DNA from: Mycobacterium sp. MBM
Lineage (GTDB): Bacteria; Actinomycetota; Actinomycetes; Mycobacteriales; Mycobacteriaceae
DNA length: 64,000 bases
NCBI GenBank assembly: GCA_021648845.1
Contig: JAKJHY010000021.1
Location: 1 to 64,000 of the forward strand
Direction of reading: 5' to 3'
The notes under the pieces were generated by a model. That model saw nothing but the letters and a program-made list of their open reading frames with translations. It did not search any database and was not told where the DNA came from. Below, piece after piece: positions 63,948-64,000 of the stretch. A program made the translations under genes and the position numbers. Within the stretch, counting starts at the first letter, position 1; each line of letters begins with the position of its first letter.

Positions 63948-64000
63948 ATGGGTTTCGTTGAGAAGTTGCGCGGTACGACGCGCCGAGTAGTGGTGGCGAC
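63948..64000 (+). CDS. 5' end of a second Ag85-type gene, cut by the window edge
   Basis: ATG 63948 opens a frame MGFVEKLRGTTRRVVVA that matches the basic start of Ag85 signal peptides (compare MQLVDRVRGAVTGMSRR of FbpA). Only 17 codons are present. A tandem Ag85 paralogue is expected at this position from the fbpA-fbpD arrangement of M. tuberculosis. Confidence 0.6.
   Translation, partial: MGFVEKLRGTTRRVVVA

Overview
The window is a 64 kb piece of a mycobacterial chromosome, most likely from a fast-growing non-tuberculous species (Mycolicibacterium-like). DNA is GC-rich with many GTG starts. From gltB (8.5 kb) to the Ag85 genes (63.9 kb) the gene order follows M. tuberculosis Rv3859c-Rv3804c in inverted orientation: gltBD, PHP protein, ethR/ethA, rraA, hns, espR, Rv3847, sodA, glpQ1, bfrB, pheA, serS, paired acyltransferases, a PGRP/LGFP amidase, erp, glf, glfT2, PAP2 phosphatase, ubiA, aftB, fbp. 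Homologies were assigned by reading the proteins against remembered family sequences; no search was run. No tRNA, rRNA, insertion sequence or CRISPR array was seen.

Layout. 0-8 kb is an accessory catabolic and stress block: FAD oxidoreductase, SRPBCC and DUF427 proteins, an FrsA-like hydrolase divergent from a fumarylacetoacetate hydrolase/TetR pair with two matching operators, an AlkA-type glycosylase, Dps and a thioesterase. 8.5-14.6 kb is glutamate synthase. 14.7-18.9 kb contains a small ORF, an F420 oxidoreductase and an unexpected cassette resembling espA-espC-espD/H, ending in a membrane-anchored beta-propeller protein; its first gene is broken by one frameshift. 19-24.8 kb holds PHP, dinB, the ethR/ethA control module, rraA and a MerR/TipAS regulator. 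24.8-32.2 kb holds the Hns-like protein, CopC, DUF6474, a Pro-rich exported protein, an ImmA-like peptidase with an MAB_1171c-type membrane protein, EspR, Rv3847-like and SodA. 32.6-42.2 kb covers rhodanese, DUF4328, GlpQ1, the iron-linked genes bfrB and DUF2470 (each with a candidate IdeR box), LCP, CPBP protease, pheA and a septum-formation protein. 42.3-54.7 kb holds serS, a very large SARP/AAA regulator, DUF5718, MOSC, a Rieske/metallo-beta-lactamase protein, two PlsC acyltransferases, a HAD phosphatase and a PGRP-LGFP amidase. 54.8-64 kb is the cell-envelope cluster: erp, then glf-glfT2-PAP2-ubiA-aftB in overlapping order, then two Ag85 mycolyltransferase genes.

How the parts work together. 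glf makes UDP-galactofuranose, glfT2 builds the galactan, ubiA and the PAP2 phosphatase supply decaprenyl-phosphate ribose/arabinose precursors, aftB caps the arabinan, and the Ag85 enzymes attach mycolates. The best candidates for something new are the esp-like cassette with its propeller protein (14.9-18.9 kb), sharing a window with espR; the EspR/ImmA-like/MAB_1171c neighbourhood; and an Ag85 protein carrying a 20-residue repeat insertion next to its substrate-binding fold. Several regulatory sites are unusually clear: three EthR-type palindromes at exact 20-bp phasing, a MerR promoter with a 19-bp spacer and a probable leaderless message, and a DnaA-box cluster near 32.45 kb.
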